From Myxococcales bacterium (GTDB lineage Bacteria > Myxococcota_A > Polyangia > Palsa-1104 > JAEUJZ01), in the NCBI GenBank assembly GCA_016794505.1, contig JAEUJZ010000117.1:1-64000 (forward strand): a DNA stretch of 64,000 nt. The letters run 5' to 3'. Position numbers and translations under genes: made by a program. This document shows positions 17,118 to 25,198 of this stretch, piece after piece. Position 1 is the first letter of the stretch. Every line of letters begins with the position of its first letter. The notes under the pieces were generated by a model. That model did no database searches and was not told where the DNA came from. It saw only the letters and a program-made list of their open reading frames with translations.

Positions 17118-18632
17118 TCACAGGCCAAAGGTGCGCTTGGCGTAGCCCGATATGGCGGGCGATACGCGGCGTAGCTCATCAGCCCAGGTGTCTTTGTGCA
17201 GACGCCGCTCAAAGCGAGTGATCTCGCGCTGATAGTCCGCGATCAGCTTCGCCTTCAACGCCGCATCGGCAAACGAGTGCTCCAGGCTGTCGCGACCGAT
17301 CTTTACGATCTCGTCCCAGCGCAGATCGAACGCGGTCACTGCGGTGAAGTATTCGTCGGTCATGTTCGAATCCCAGGCGCCGCGATCGTCGGTATTCAGG
17401 CAGACCGGAATGCCCAAGCGCAGAAACTCGGGAAAGGGGTGCTGGCGAATGCTGGGCACGTACGCAAGCAAGAGGTTGCTGATCAGGTTGACCTCGATCA
17501 GAAAGCGACCACCGCGCAACAGCAGAAGCGTCGACGGATCGCCAAGCAGGTTGACGGCGTGGCCGATGCGGCGAGCGCCCAGAAGCAGGCTGTCGCGAAC
17601 CTCGCTGCCAGACGACGTGCTCTCGCCTGCGTGCAGCGAGAGCGGGATGTCGCCGTAGCGCTCGCGCATGCGCCGGAACAGCGGAAGAAAGCGCAGCGCT
17701 GGACCGCGGTCATCCTGTTCGCGTCCGGCATAGCCCACGCCCACCCACAGATCGCGATGGCGCGCGACGAGCGCAATGGCCTGTTCCAGCCGTGCCTCGG
17801 CATCGGGATGCGTGCGCACGACGATGGCGATAAAGCGCGCGGTGACGCGAATCCCCTGCGCGGCGGCGTCTGCGAGCGCACTGCGCAGCACCTGCACGCT
17901 CTGCTCGACATCCATCGGCTCGCCGCGGGCGGTGTGAAAGCGCGGACCGGTCCCCTGAATTTCGACATAGCGCAGGCCTTCGCGCCCGAAGCGCCGCAGG
18001 TTTTCGATCAAGAGCGCGCGGGCCAGGTTGGGATCGCGCGCAAGCTCGCCATGCCGCGGCCCGATCTGCTCGAAGAACTCGCTCTGCCCTTCTCCCGGTC
18101 GATCGATGCGCAGCGCGGACATCCACTCGGCCTGCTCGCTTTCGGACAGCGCGGCCAGCGGGACATATTCCTCTTTGCGACAAGGCGAAAGCTGCTCATA
18201 CGTCGCGCGCTGGACGGTGTGAAAGCGAACCGGCTCACGTCGCGGGTCGATCGATGGCGAACCCAAGGACGAGATCGGCGACGGACTCGACGGCGAAAGC
18301 GACGGCGAAAGCAACGGCTCCGGGGGGCAGTCGCGCGGACGCAGGCGTGTGTAAAACGCGTTGCCGCGCGTGACCTTTGGATCCACCGCCACGCGCAGCC
18401 AGTCCTCGGCAAGATACGAGTGGTTGAGGTGCTGGTGCAGATCGCCCCCCTTGGGCACCTGCTGCAGCAGTCGATAGAGCTGATCGGCGGAGGCCGTCTT
18501 CTTGATCTGCTCGAAGCGCTCGGCAAAGGAATCGGCGTGGACCGGCGGCGAAAACGCCGCGACGATCAGCGCAAGGACGGGGATGTGAATCGAGAAGTTC
18601 GAGAGGCTGGAAGGGCGCGTCCAACTCGGCAT
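17118..18632 (-). CDS. Exported adenosine deaminase-family protein
   Basis: A ~504-residue amidohydrolase with an N-terminal signal (IHIPVLALIVAAFSPPVHA). The metal site is complete: GGDLHQHLNHSY (two His), SLHAGESTSSGSE (third His and catalytic Glu), RIGHAVNLL (His) and LNTDDRGAWDSNM (Asp). The long N-terminal region and secretion recall the ADGF/CECR1 group, which converts extracellular adenosine to inosine. A low-complexity Ser/Pro insert (residues about 105-125) is encoded by GACGGCGAAAGC-like repeats. ATG 18632 is chosen over TTG 18638. A nucleoside-type ABC importer lies at 46.3-51.5 kb and could take up the product; this link is inference. Confidence 0.85.
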   Translation of the reverse strand: MPSWTRPSSLSNFSIHIPVLALIVAAFSPPVHADSFAERFEQIKKTASADQLYRLLQQVPKGGDLHQHLNHSYLAEDWLRVAVDPKVTRGNAFYTRLRPRDCPPEPLLSPSLSPSSPSPISSLGSPSIDPRREPVRFHTVQRATYEQLSPCRKEEYVPLAALSESEQAEWMSALRIDRPGEGQSEFFEQIGPRHGELARDPNLARALLIENLRRFGREGLRYVEIQGTGPRFHTARGEPMDVEQSVQVLRSALADAAAQGIRVTARFIAIVVRTHPDAEARLEQAIALVARHRDLWVGVGYAGREQDDRGPALRFLPLFRRMRERYGDIPLSLHAGESTSSGSEVRDSLLLGARRIGHAVNLLGDPSTLLLLRGGRFLIEVNLISNLLLAYVPSIRQHPFPEFLRLGIPVCLNTDDRGAWDSNMTDEYFTAVTAFDLRWDEIVKIGRDSLEHSFADAALKAKLIADYQREITRFERRLHKDTWADELRRVSPAISGYAKRTFGL

Positions 18633-18706
18633 GGACAACGCTCTAGCGTGGTTTCGTGCGCGATGCGCGACACAAACGACACAGGCGAAGGCTGACTGGC
18701 GCGCCC

Positions 18707-19978
18707 TTACACGCGCGGCGTAACGCGGCGCATCAGCAGCAGCGCCAGAAGGACGCTAAGCGCGCCCAGACCGGCAAACAAAAACATGCTGGCCGTGTAC
18801 GACGCCGTGCGATCGCGCAGGGCTCCGCTGCCCCACGGCACCAGCGCCAAGGCAATCGACTGCAGCATGACCATCAGGCCATAGGCCGTCGCCACACGGT
18901 GCTCTGGCACCAGGTACCCGATCTGCGGCCACAGCGCGGCGGGAGCCAGCGAAAAGGCACAGCCCAAGAGCACAAACGCCAAGAGCGGCGGCAGGTGAGA
19001 CAGCCCCAAAAGAAGATACGCAGGCAGAAGCAAGATCGCCGCGACAAGCAGCATGCGGTCGCTGCGCTTTTTGCGATCGCCGCGATCGAGCAGGCCGCCG
19101 AAGAGGGGCGACAACACCACAGTCAGCAGCGTCACCAGGCTGCACAGCCGCCCCGCCGTCGCTGCCGAGAGCTGCCACTTTTCACCGAGGAAGTCAGCGG
19201 CCAGCGCGGTAAACGGGAAGAAGGCCGAGTAGAAACAGACGCAGAACGCGGAAAGAAGGTAGTACGTGCCGCCAAAGCGCAGGAACTCGGCGGCGCGGGC
19301 GAGCAGGCTGCCCGGCTCGCTCGTCGCTGCGGAGCGTTCAGGCGGCGAGGAATCTGGCCGGCGACGGTCCAAGATCACATAGACGACGTTGCCCAGACCC
19401 GACAGCACGCAGACCCAGAACGCCGCCCACAGCGCCGCCGAGACCCCGCCGAAGCGGGCCGCGATGTCAGCCTCGGTGGCAAACGACAGGAGCGATCCGA
19501 TGCGGGCCATGGTCAAGGTCAGGGCAAAGGCCAGCGCGAGCTGATGCCCGCGAAACCAGCGGCTGATCATGGCGTTCTGGCAGACGGCCAATGACTCGGC
19601 GCCCAAGCCCAAGAGGGTTCGACCGATCACCATGCAATACAGCACCGAGCGCCCGGCGGATCCGTCCGCGCTGCTGCGCAGGCTCGGCGACAGCGCCACC
19701 AGCGCCGACCCAACGACGATCAGCGCCGAGTAAAGCAGGCTCGCCTTGCGCGTGCCGATTCGGTCCGCCAGCATGCCGCCAAACAGCACCATCACCACGT
19801 TGGGCCAGCTATACACGCCGTACAAAAGTCCGATGTCAGCGCGGGCGAGGCCCAGCTCGCTGATCAGCAGGGGACCCAGCGCCGCGACGCTGTCCGCCGC
19901 GAAGTAGCCGCCAAAAAGCAGGACGGCGATGAAGGGCAGCATGACCAAGCGCGGCGGCTTTTCAGGGGCGGGATCCAT
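18707..19978 (-). CDS. Major facilitator superfamily transporter
   Basis: A 423-residue protein with 12 predicted helices. The loop 2-3 signature appears as GGMLADRIGTRKASLL, with a second acidic-basic loop GGLLDRGDRKKRSDR in the C-half. The substrate is unknown. ATG 19978 lies inside the upstream ABC ATPase gene (17-bp overlap), so it is the third gene of a unit with an ABC membrane protein and ATPase. Its relation to them is unclear. Confidence 0.88.
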   Translation of the reverse strand: MDPAPEKPPRLVMLPFIAVLLFGGYFAADSVAALGPLLISELGLARADIGLLYGVYSWPNVVMVLFGGMLADRIGTRKASLLYSALIVVGSALVALSPSLRSSADGSAGRSVLYCMVIGRTLLGLGAESLAVCQNAMISRWFRGHQLALAFALTLTMARIGSLLSFATEADIAARFGGVSAALWAAFWVCVLSGLGNVVYVILDRRRPDSSPPERSAATSEPGSLLARAAEFLRFGGTYYLLSAFCVCFYSAFFPFTALAADFLGEKWQLSAATAGRLCSLVTLLTVVLSPLFGGLLDRGDRKKRSDRMLLVAAILLLPAYLLLGLSHLPPLLAFVLLGCAFSLAPAALWPQIGYLVPEHRVATAYGLMVMLQSIALALVPWGSGALRDRTASYTASMFLFAGLGALSVLLALLLMRRVTPRV

Positions 19979-20630
19979 GGGTCTCGACTGAGAACTCGGT
20001 CAACGCACCGTCGCACAGGCGGAGCACGCGGGCCGATTGGGAAGTGACCAGCGCAGCGACAAACGGCCGGTCGTTGGTGGCAAGGATGGTGGACTCGCGG
20101 CGCTGTTGCCGCTCGACCAAGAGCGCGTGGATGAGCTGCACTCCCTCGGGATCGATGCCGTTGGTCGGCTCGTCAAGAAGCCACAGCCAGGGATCGCCGA
20201 TCTGTGCGGCCAAAAGGCAGACGCGCTTGCGCTGTCCAAACGACAGCGAGCCCATGCGCTGCTCGACGGTGGCGCTGACGTGCAGGCGGTCATACTGGGC
20301 AGAGCTGGGAAGCGGAGCGCCCTTTAGCGCGGCGACCAGCGCCAAGAACTCGCGCACGGTTAGATCGGGCAGCGGATCCGATGCATCGGGGACATAGGCC
20401 ACATGCCGTCGAGCCAGGCCGCCACCGCCGCGTAGCTCGATGCCATCGAGCAAGACCTGGCCCGTGTCCGGTTCAAAGATGCCAGCGAGTACGCGCAGAA
20501 GCGTCGACTTGCCGCTGCCGTTTTCACCGACGATGACGACGAGATCACCGTCGCTGCAGGCCAGCTCGATGTCACGCAAGACACGGCGCGCGGCCAAGCG
20601 CTTGCACAGGGCGCGGACGACCAGGTTCAC
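19962..20630 (-). CDS. ABC transporter ATP-binding protein
   Basis: A 222-residue nucleotide-binding subunit: Walker A GENGSGKST, Q-loop region replaced by AYVPDASDP, signature SLSFGQRKRV, Walker B LWLLDEPTNGID and switch region ATNDRP (Asn-Asp where His is usual). It energises the adjacent membrane protein. The start is a GTG overlapping the upstream stop (GTGA), so it is translationally coupled. Family resemblance is to the two-component export-type systems (ABC-2/CcmA-like). Confidence 0.88.
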   Translation of the reverse strand: MNLVVRALCKRLAARRVLRDIELACSDGDLVVIVGENGSGKSTLLRVLAGIFEPDTGQVLLDGIELRGGGGLARRHVAYVPDASDPLPDLTVREFLALVAALKGAPLPSSAQYDRLHVSATVEQRMGSLSFGQRKRVCLLAAQIGDPWLWLLDEPTNGIDPEGVQLIHALLVERQQRRESTILATNDRPFVAALVTSQSARVLRLCDGALTEFSVETHGSRP

Positions 20631-21943
20631 AGATCATCCCCGGCGCGACGCGCCCGCTCAGAGCGCAGGCGTTCGAAGCGGAACGTGGGCAGGACGCAAC
20701 GAACCGATGCCTCGGTCCCGACGAAGGCGGCCAGGGCCCAGGGCAGCAGCAGCGCTTCATGGAAGAGCCACGCAGACACGATGCACAGCGGTATCACAGC
20801 CAGCAGCAAAAGCAGCAGTCGATCGCTGTCTTTGGCTGTGCCTTGCGCCGTCAGGCGCAGACAGGCCTGGGCCACCGCAGCCGCAAGCGGGCCCAGCACG
20901 ACGGGCAGCCCAAGCAAGCGAGGCAGCGCCGCAGCCGGCGGATCGAGCCACAGAGCCAGGACGACGCCGTGCAGAAACGACAAAAGAACACCCAGCATGG
21001 CCAAGGCCACAGTAAGCGCCAGCACCCGCCTGCGACCGTCGAGTCCGGCCGTCGCAAGCAGCCAGTCGAGCTGCGCTTCCGCCCGCAAGCCAGGACCCGC
21101 CAGGCTGACCAGCGACAAAAGCAGAGGCACCGAGACGAGGCCCAACGACAGCGTGTTCTGCTGGTCCAGCGCAACGACCGCGTTGTTGCGGATGGCAAGC
21201 GCGGCGATGGCCGCAGAGAGCAGGCACAGAAGGACTCCGCGCAGAAGAAGGGGCCGCTGACCACGCCCAAGCAAAAGGACATACGCGAGGGCCAACGAAA
21301 GAACGGCTCCCAGGCGCGGCGTGATCAGCGTGGGCCCGGCGCTCGCGGCTCGCTCAGGGGCGCGGGCATAGGCGGTCGGCAGCGCCAGCCCCAGAAGCGG
21401 CACGCTGGCGACGAGCAGCCAGCCTGGCGCAAGCGGCCACAGCAGGGATGCGAACACGGCCGCGACAGCTGCCAGCGCAAGACGCGGTCGTAGGCGCGCG
21501 ACCAGCCATGCATGCAGGGCGACGGCTGCCCACAGGACGGCCAGCCCAGACAGCATTCCTTCGCCGCGGGCGTGCAGCACGATCCATGGCAGCTCGGCGA
21601 GCCCCAAGAACACCGCGTGAACGCCCAGGACCTGCGCTCGCGACACCGGCAGGGTGCGCAGAAAAAACAGTCGGGGCTCGCCCAAGATGGCCTGGGCTGC
21701 GGGCAGGCTGCCGACGAGCCACAGTCCCCAAAACGACAGACGCAGCGGGGTACTGCGCCGCAGCAGGGCCGTCAGATCGGCAGCATCCATGCCATTTCCG
21801 CCGAAGGCCAAGCCACAGGCGATGGCGACCGCGAAATAAAACGGTGCAGCCCGTCGAAAGGCCGCGCGCCCGGCGGTGACGCCGACGGCGAAGAACAGCG
21901 AACGAACGCGGGTTGTGCGGGATGGCGATGCGCCTTCACTCAT
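20627..21943 (-). CDS. ABC transporter integral membrane protein
   Basis: A ~438-residue protein with ten or more hydrophobic helices and no soluble domain; no specific family motif recognised. It is read as the membrane partner of the ATPase because its stop overlaps that gene's GTG start. ATG 21943 is used; TTG 21955 in the same frame is possible. The substrate cannot be told. Confidence 0.6.
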   Translation of the reverse strand: MSEGASPSRTTRVRSLFFAVGVTAGRAAFRRAAPFYFAVAIACGLAFGGNGMDAADLTALLRRSTPLRLSFWGLWLVGSLPAAQAILGEPRLFFLRTLPVSRAQVLGVHAVFLGLAELPWIVLHARGEGMLSGLAVLWAAVALHAWLVARLRPRLALAAVAAVFASLLWPLAPGWLLVASVPLLGLALPTAYARAPERAASAGPTLITPRLGAVLSLALAYVLLLGRGQRPLLLRGVLLCLLSAAIAALAIRNNAVVALDQQNTLSLGLVSVPLLLSLVSLAGPGLRAEAQLDWLLATAGLDGRRRVLALTVALAMLGVLLSFLHGVVLALWLDPPAAALPRLLGLPVVLGPLAAAVAQACLRLTAQGTAKDSDRLLLLLLAVIPLCIVSAWLFHEALLLPWALAAFVGTEASVRCVLPTFRFERLRSERARRAGDDL

Positions 21944-21979
21944 GTCAGGCGCCAAGGCAGGAAGCAGACCGGGGGAACG

Positions 21980-23542
21980 CTAGTTGGCAGCGGCGCAGAG
22001 GTTGGCGAGCCACTCGGGCATCAGGCCCAGGCCGAGCACCAGAAGCGCCGCGATGAGCACGCCGACCGAGAGCGCCGTCGACGACAAGGGCTCGCTGGCT
22101 GGCTCGCTGCTCGGAGCCGGGGCGCGGAAGTACATCGCGGTGATGACGCGCAGGTAGTAGTAGACGCTGATCAAGCTGTTGGCGATGCCGATCAGCACCA
22201 GCGGCAAGAGCGACGGCTTTTCCAGCGCGACACGGAACAGATAGAACTTGCCGAAGAAACCAGCCGTCGGCGGAAAGCCGCCCAGCGACAGCAGGAAGAT
22301 TGTCATGGCCAGCGCGCCGGCCGGGTGGCGCTGCCCCATGCCCGCCCAGTCGTCGAGCGTCAGGCGCTCTCCACCGCGCAAGTCACGGCTGAGCCAGCCG
22401 ACGACGCCCATGGCACCGACCACCGTGACGGTATACGCCGCGAGATAAAACAAAAGCGGCCCGCGCGCCGAGTCACCGACCACCGCCATCGCGATAAGAC
22501 CGATCAGCAGATAGCCGGCGTGCGCGATCGACGAGTACGCCAGCATGCGCTTGATGCTCTCTTGATGCAGCGCCGCGAGATTGCCCAGGGTCATGGTCAG
22601 GATGGCGATGCCGTACGCCGCATGGACCCAGCCGGTGTACGCCTGCAGCGCGTTCTGCGAGTCGCCGAGCGTCACCGCAAACAAGCGGTACAGCCCAGCA
22701 AAGGCCGCCGCCTTGACGCCGGTCATCATGAAGCCGGACACAGGCGTCGGGGCTCCGTCATAGGTATCGGGCGCCCACATGTGGAAGGGCACAGCCGCGA
22801 CCTTGAACAGGAACGACACGAAGATCAGCATCCAGCCGATGTAGAACAGCGGGCGACTGGCAAAGACCGGCGCGCGGCTGCGGATCTCAGACAGAAGCGT
22901 CGTCCCGACCGAGCCATAGACGAGCGCAATGCCATAGAGCAACAGACCCGACACGAAGGCGCCGACCAAGAAGTACTTCATTGCCGCTTCCGCCGAGCGC
23001 TGCGACTTGCGCCACATTCCGGCCAAGACATAGACGCCAAGCGACATGATCTCGACGCCGAGGAACACGGTCACCAGGTCGGCGGCCATGACCAGGATGA
23101 CCATGCCAGCCAACGAGAACATCACCAGGGCGTAGTACTCGCCCATCTCAAGACCGTGCGCACGCAGGAAGGCTGGCGCGGTCATCACACCGAGGATCGC
23201 ACCGACGATGCAGATGCCGCTTACAAGCAGGCCAAAGCGGTCGAGCACCAGCATGTCGCGATACATAAACACGCCGTGGTCACCGTGAATCTGACCCGGC
23301 AGCCAGGCCACGACGGCGAGGATGCCCAGCAACAGCAGCACCGTCACCGGCATCAGATACCCGCGCGAGCCAGCCACCGGCAGCGGGTACGCTTCCGAGG
23401 TCTCGGCCGGCATCTTCTTTTGATAGGGCGCGCCGACTAGCTTCGAGCGCGAGAACGCGTCGAGCAGCATCAGCACGAGCCCCGCCACCGTCAGAAGCAG
23501 CAGGGGCGCGCTATTTTGCAGATCAGCTACGTCGAAAGTCAT
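21980..23542 (-). CDS. nuoN: NADH-quinone oxidoreductase subunit N
   Basis: A 520-residue antiporter-like subunit of complex I in the cytoplasmic membrane with 14 helices. The conserved segments FKVAAVPFHMWAPDTYDGAP, KRMLAYSSIAHAGYLLIG and LSLGGFPPTAGFFGKFYLF carry the proton-channel lysines and the broken-helix motif. It couples quinone reduction to proton pumping. ATG 23542 has GGAG upstream. Last gene of the nuo operon here. Confidence 0.95.
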   Translation of the reverse strand: MTFDVADLQNSAPLLLLTVAGLVLMLLDAFSRSKLVGAPYQKKMPAETSEAYPLPVAGSRGYLMPVTVLLLLGILAVVAWLPGQIHGDHGVFMYRDMLVLDRFGLLVSGICIVGAILGVMTAPAFLRAHGLEMGEYYALVMFSLAGMVILVMAADLVTVFLGVEIMSLGVYVLAGMWRKSQRSAEAAMKYFLVGAFVSGLLLYGIALVYGSVGTTLLSEIRSRAPVFASRPLFYIGWMLIFVSFLFKVAAVPFHMWAPDTYDGAPTPVSGFMMTGVKAAAFAGLYRLFAVTLGDSQNALQAYTGWVHAAYGIAILTMTLGNLAALHQESIKRMLAYSSIAHAGYLLIGLIAMAVVGDSARGPLLFYLAAYTVTVVGAMGVVGWLSRDLRGGERLTLDDWAGMGQRHPAGALAMTIFLLSLGGFPPTAGFFGKFYLFRVALEKPSLLPLVLIGIANSLISVYYYLRVITAMYFRAPAPSSEPASEPLSSTALSVGVLIAALLVLGLGLMPEWLANLCAAAN

Positions 23543-23557
23543 CTCTGGCGCTCCAAC

Positions 23558-25186
23558 CTATTTCGCCGTCGGTGCGGGGTGTCCCGCGGGAAGGGCCGGC
23601 TTGCCGTCCGCCGCTGGCTTGGCATCCGTGCTGCCCAGCATGCGCGGGGCATCGGTCGCCGGACCGGCCGCGTTCTTTTCTTTGAAGGCCGCCAAGGTCT
23701 TGACCACGGCTGGGTCGATATCCGAAAGGAACGTCGACGGATAAATTCCCAGCCAGAAGGCCATCAGCAGCATCGGCAGCATGACCAGCCCCTCACGCAG
23801 GGTCAGGTCGGGAAGCTTCTTGTTAAGTGGGTTGGTCAAAGGTCCCAGCATCGCGCGCTGGAACAACCACAGCATGTACACGGCGCCCAGCACCACACCC
23901 AGGGCACAGATCGCGCCCAGAAGCTTGGCATGCTCGACCACCGCCGGAATGCCGATGGCGTCACGCGTCGCACTGAACGTACCGAGGATGACCAGGAACT
24001 CACCAACGAAGCCAGACAGACCGGGCAGACCTACCGAGGCCATCGTAAAGATGAGCAGCGTCGCCGCGAAGTACGGCATGCGCTGCCACAGGCCGCCAAA
24101 CTCATCCAGGCGTCGCGTGTGGCGGCGCTCATAGATCACGCCGACCGACAGGAACAGACCGCCGGTCGAGATGCCGTGCGCCAGCATCTGGTACATGGCT
24201 CCGTTCACCGAGCGCGGGTTGAGCATAAACAGGCCCAATACGACAAAGCCCATGTGCGCCACGGACGAGTACGCGATCAGCTTCTTGATGTCCGGCTGTG
24301 CGAATGCCACCAGCGATCCATAGACGACGCCGATCACCGCCAGCCACTGCATGTACGGCGCGCACTCGGCGACTGCGCTGGGGAAAAACGGGATGGCATA
24401 GCGCAGCAGGCCATACGAGCCGAACTTGAGGAGCACGCTGGCGAGGATCACCGAGCCTGCGGTCGGCGCCTCGACGTGCGCATCCGGCAGCCAGGTGTGA
24501 AGCGGGAACAGCGGCACCTTGATGCAGAAGGCCAGCGCAAACGCCACGAAGCACAAGAGCTGCTCTTGCGGCGTCAGAATCAGGTTGCGCATCGTGTCAT
24601 AGGCAAAGGACCACTGGCCCGTCGCCTGGTGCGCCTTGATGTACATGTACAGAAGCGCGATCAGCATCAGCAGCGAGCCGACCATCGTGTACAGCACGAA
24701 CTTGATCGCCGCGTACAGGCGCCGCTCGCCTCCCCAGATGCCGATGATGAAGTACATCGGGATCAGCATCACTTCCCAGAAGACGTAAAAGACGAATAGG
24801 TCGAGCGCCAGGAACGCCCCGAGCATGCCGGTCTCTAGCACCAAGACGGCAATGATGAACTCGCGGACCTTTTCGGTGATCGCGTTCACCGTCGACAGCA
24901 GAACCACCGGCATCAGGAAGGTGGTCAGCAGCACCAGCCACAGCGAGATGCCGTCGATGCCCAGGTGAAAGTGAATCCCCAAGCTTGGAGCCCAGGCCCA
25001 CTTGACGACGTGGTTCATCGTCGCTGGATCAAAGCCTGACAACACCAGCAGCGACACCAGAAAGGCCGTCAGCGTGACTCCGATACCGATGCCGCGGTGC
25101 AGGGCCGCTTCCTCGCGTGGGACCACTAGGCACAAAAGCACGCCGAGCAGCGGCAGCAACGTAATTACAGGCAGGATCATGCTCAT
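23558..25186 (-). CDS. nuoM: NADH-quinone oxidoreductase subunit M
   Basis: A 542-residue proton-pumping subunit of complex I. FCIKVPLFPLHTWLPDAHVE with the channel His/Lys, KKLIAYSSVAHMGFVVLG and LPGLSGFVGEFLVILGTF are diagnostic. The last ~50 residues form a Pro/Ala-rich tail beyond the final helix, longer than usual. It is 15 bp from nuoN and 12 bp from nuoL, transcribed together. Confidence 0.95.
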   Translation of the reverse strand: MSMILPVITLLPLLGVLLCLVVPREEAALHRGIGIGVTLTAFLVSLLVLSGFDPATMNHVVKWAWAPSLGIHFHLGIDGISLWLVLLTTFLMPVVLLSTVNAITEKVREFIIAVLVLETGMLGAFLALDLFVFYVFWEVMLIPMYFIIGIWGGERRLYAAIKFVLYTMVGSLLMLIALLYMYIKAHQATGQWSFAYDTMRNLILTPQEQLLCFVAFALAFCIKVPLFPLHTWLPDAHVEAPTAGSVILASVLLKFGSYGLLRYAIPFFPSAVAECAPYMQWLAVIGVVYGSLVAFAQPDIKKLIAYSSVAHMGFVVLGLFMLNPRSVNGAMYQMLAHGISTGGLFLSVGVIYERRHTRRLDEFGGLWQRMPYFAATLLIFTMASVGLPGLSGFVGEFLVILGTFSATRDAIGIPAVVEHAKLLGAICALGVVLGAVYMLWLFQRAMLGPLTNPLNKKLPDLTLREGLVMLPMLLMAFWLGIYPSTFLSDIDPAVVKTLAAFKEKNAAGPATDAPRMLGSTDAKPAADGKPALPAGHPAPTAK

Positions 25187-25198
25187 GGTCGCTGCTCC

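Noticed and set aside
18290..18320. GACGGCGAAAGC-type repeats as a CRISPR or mobile-element trace
   Set aside because: They are in frame and code for a Ser/Pro low-complexity insert in the adenosine deaminase-like protein.
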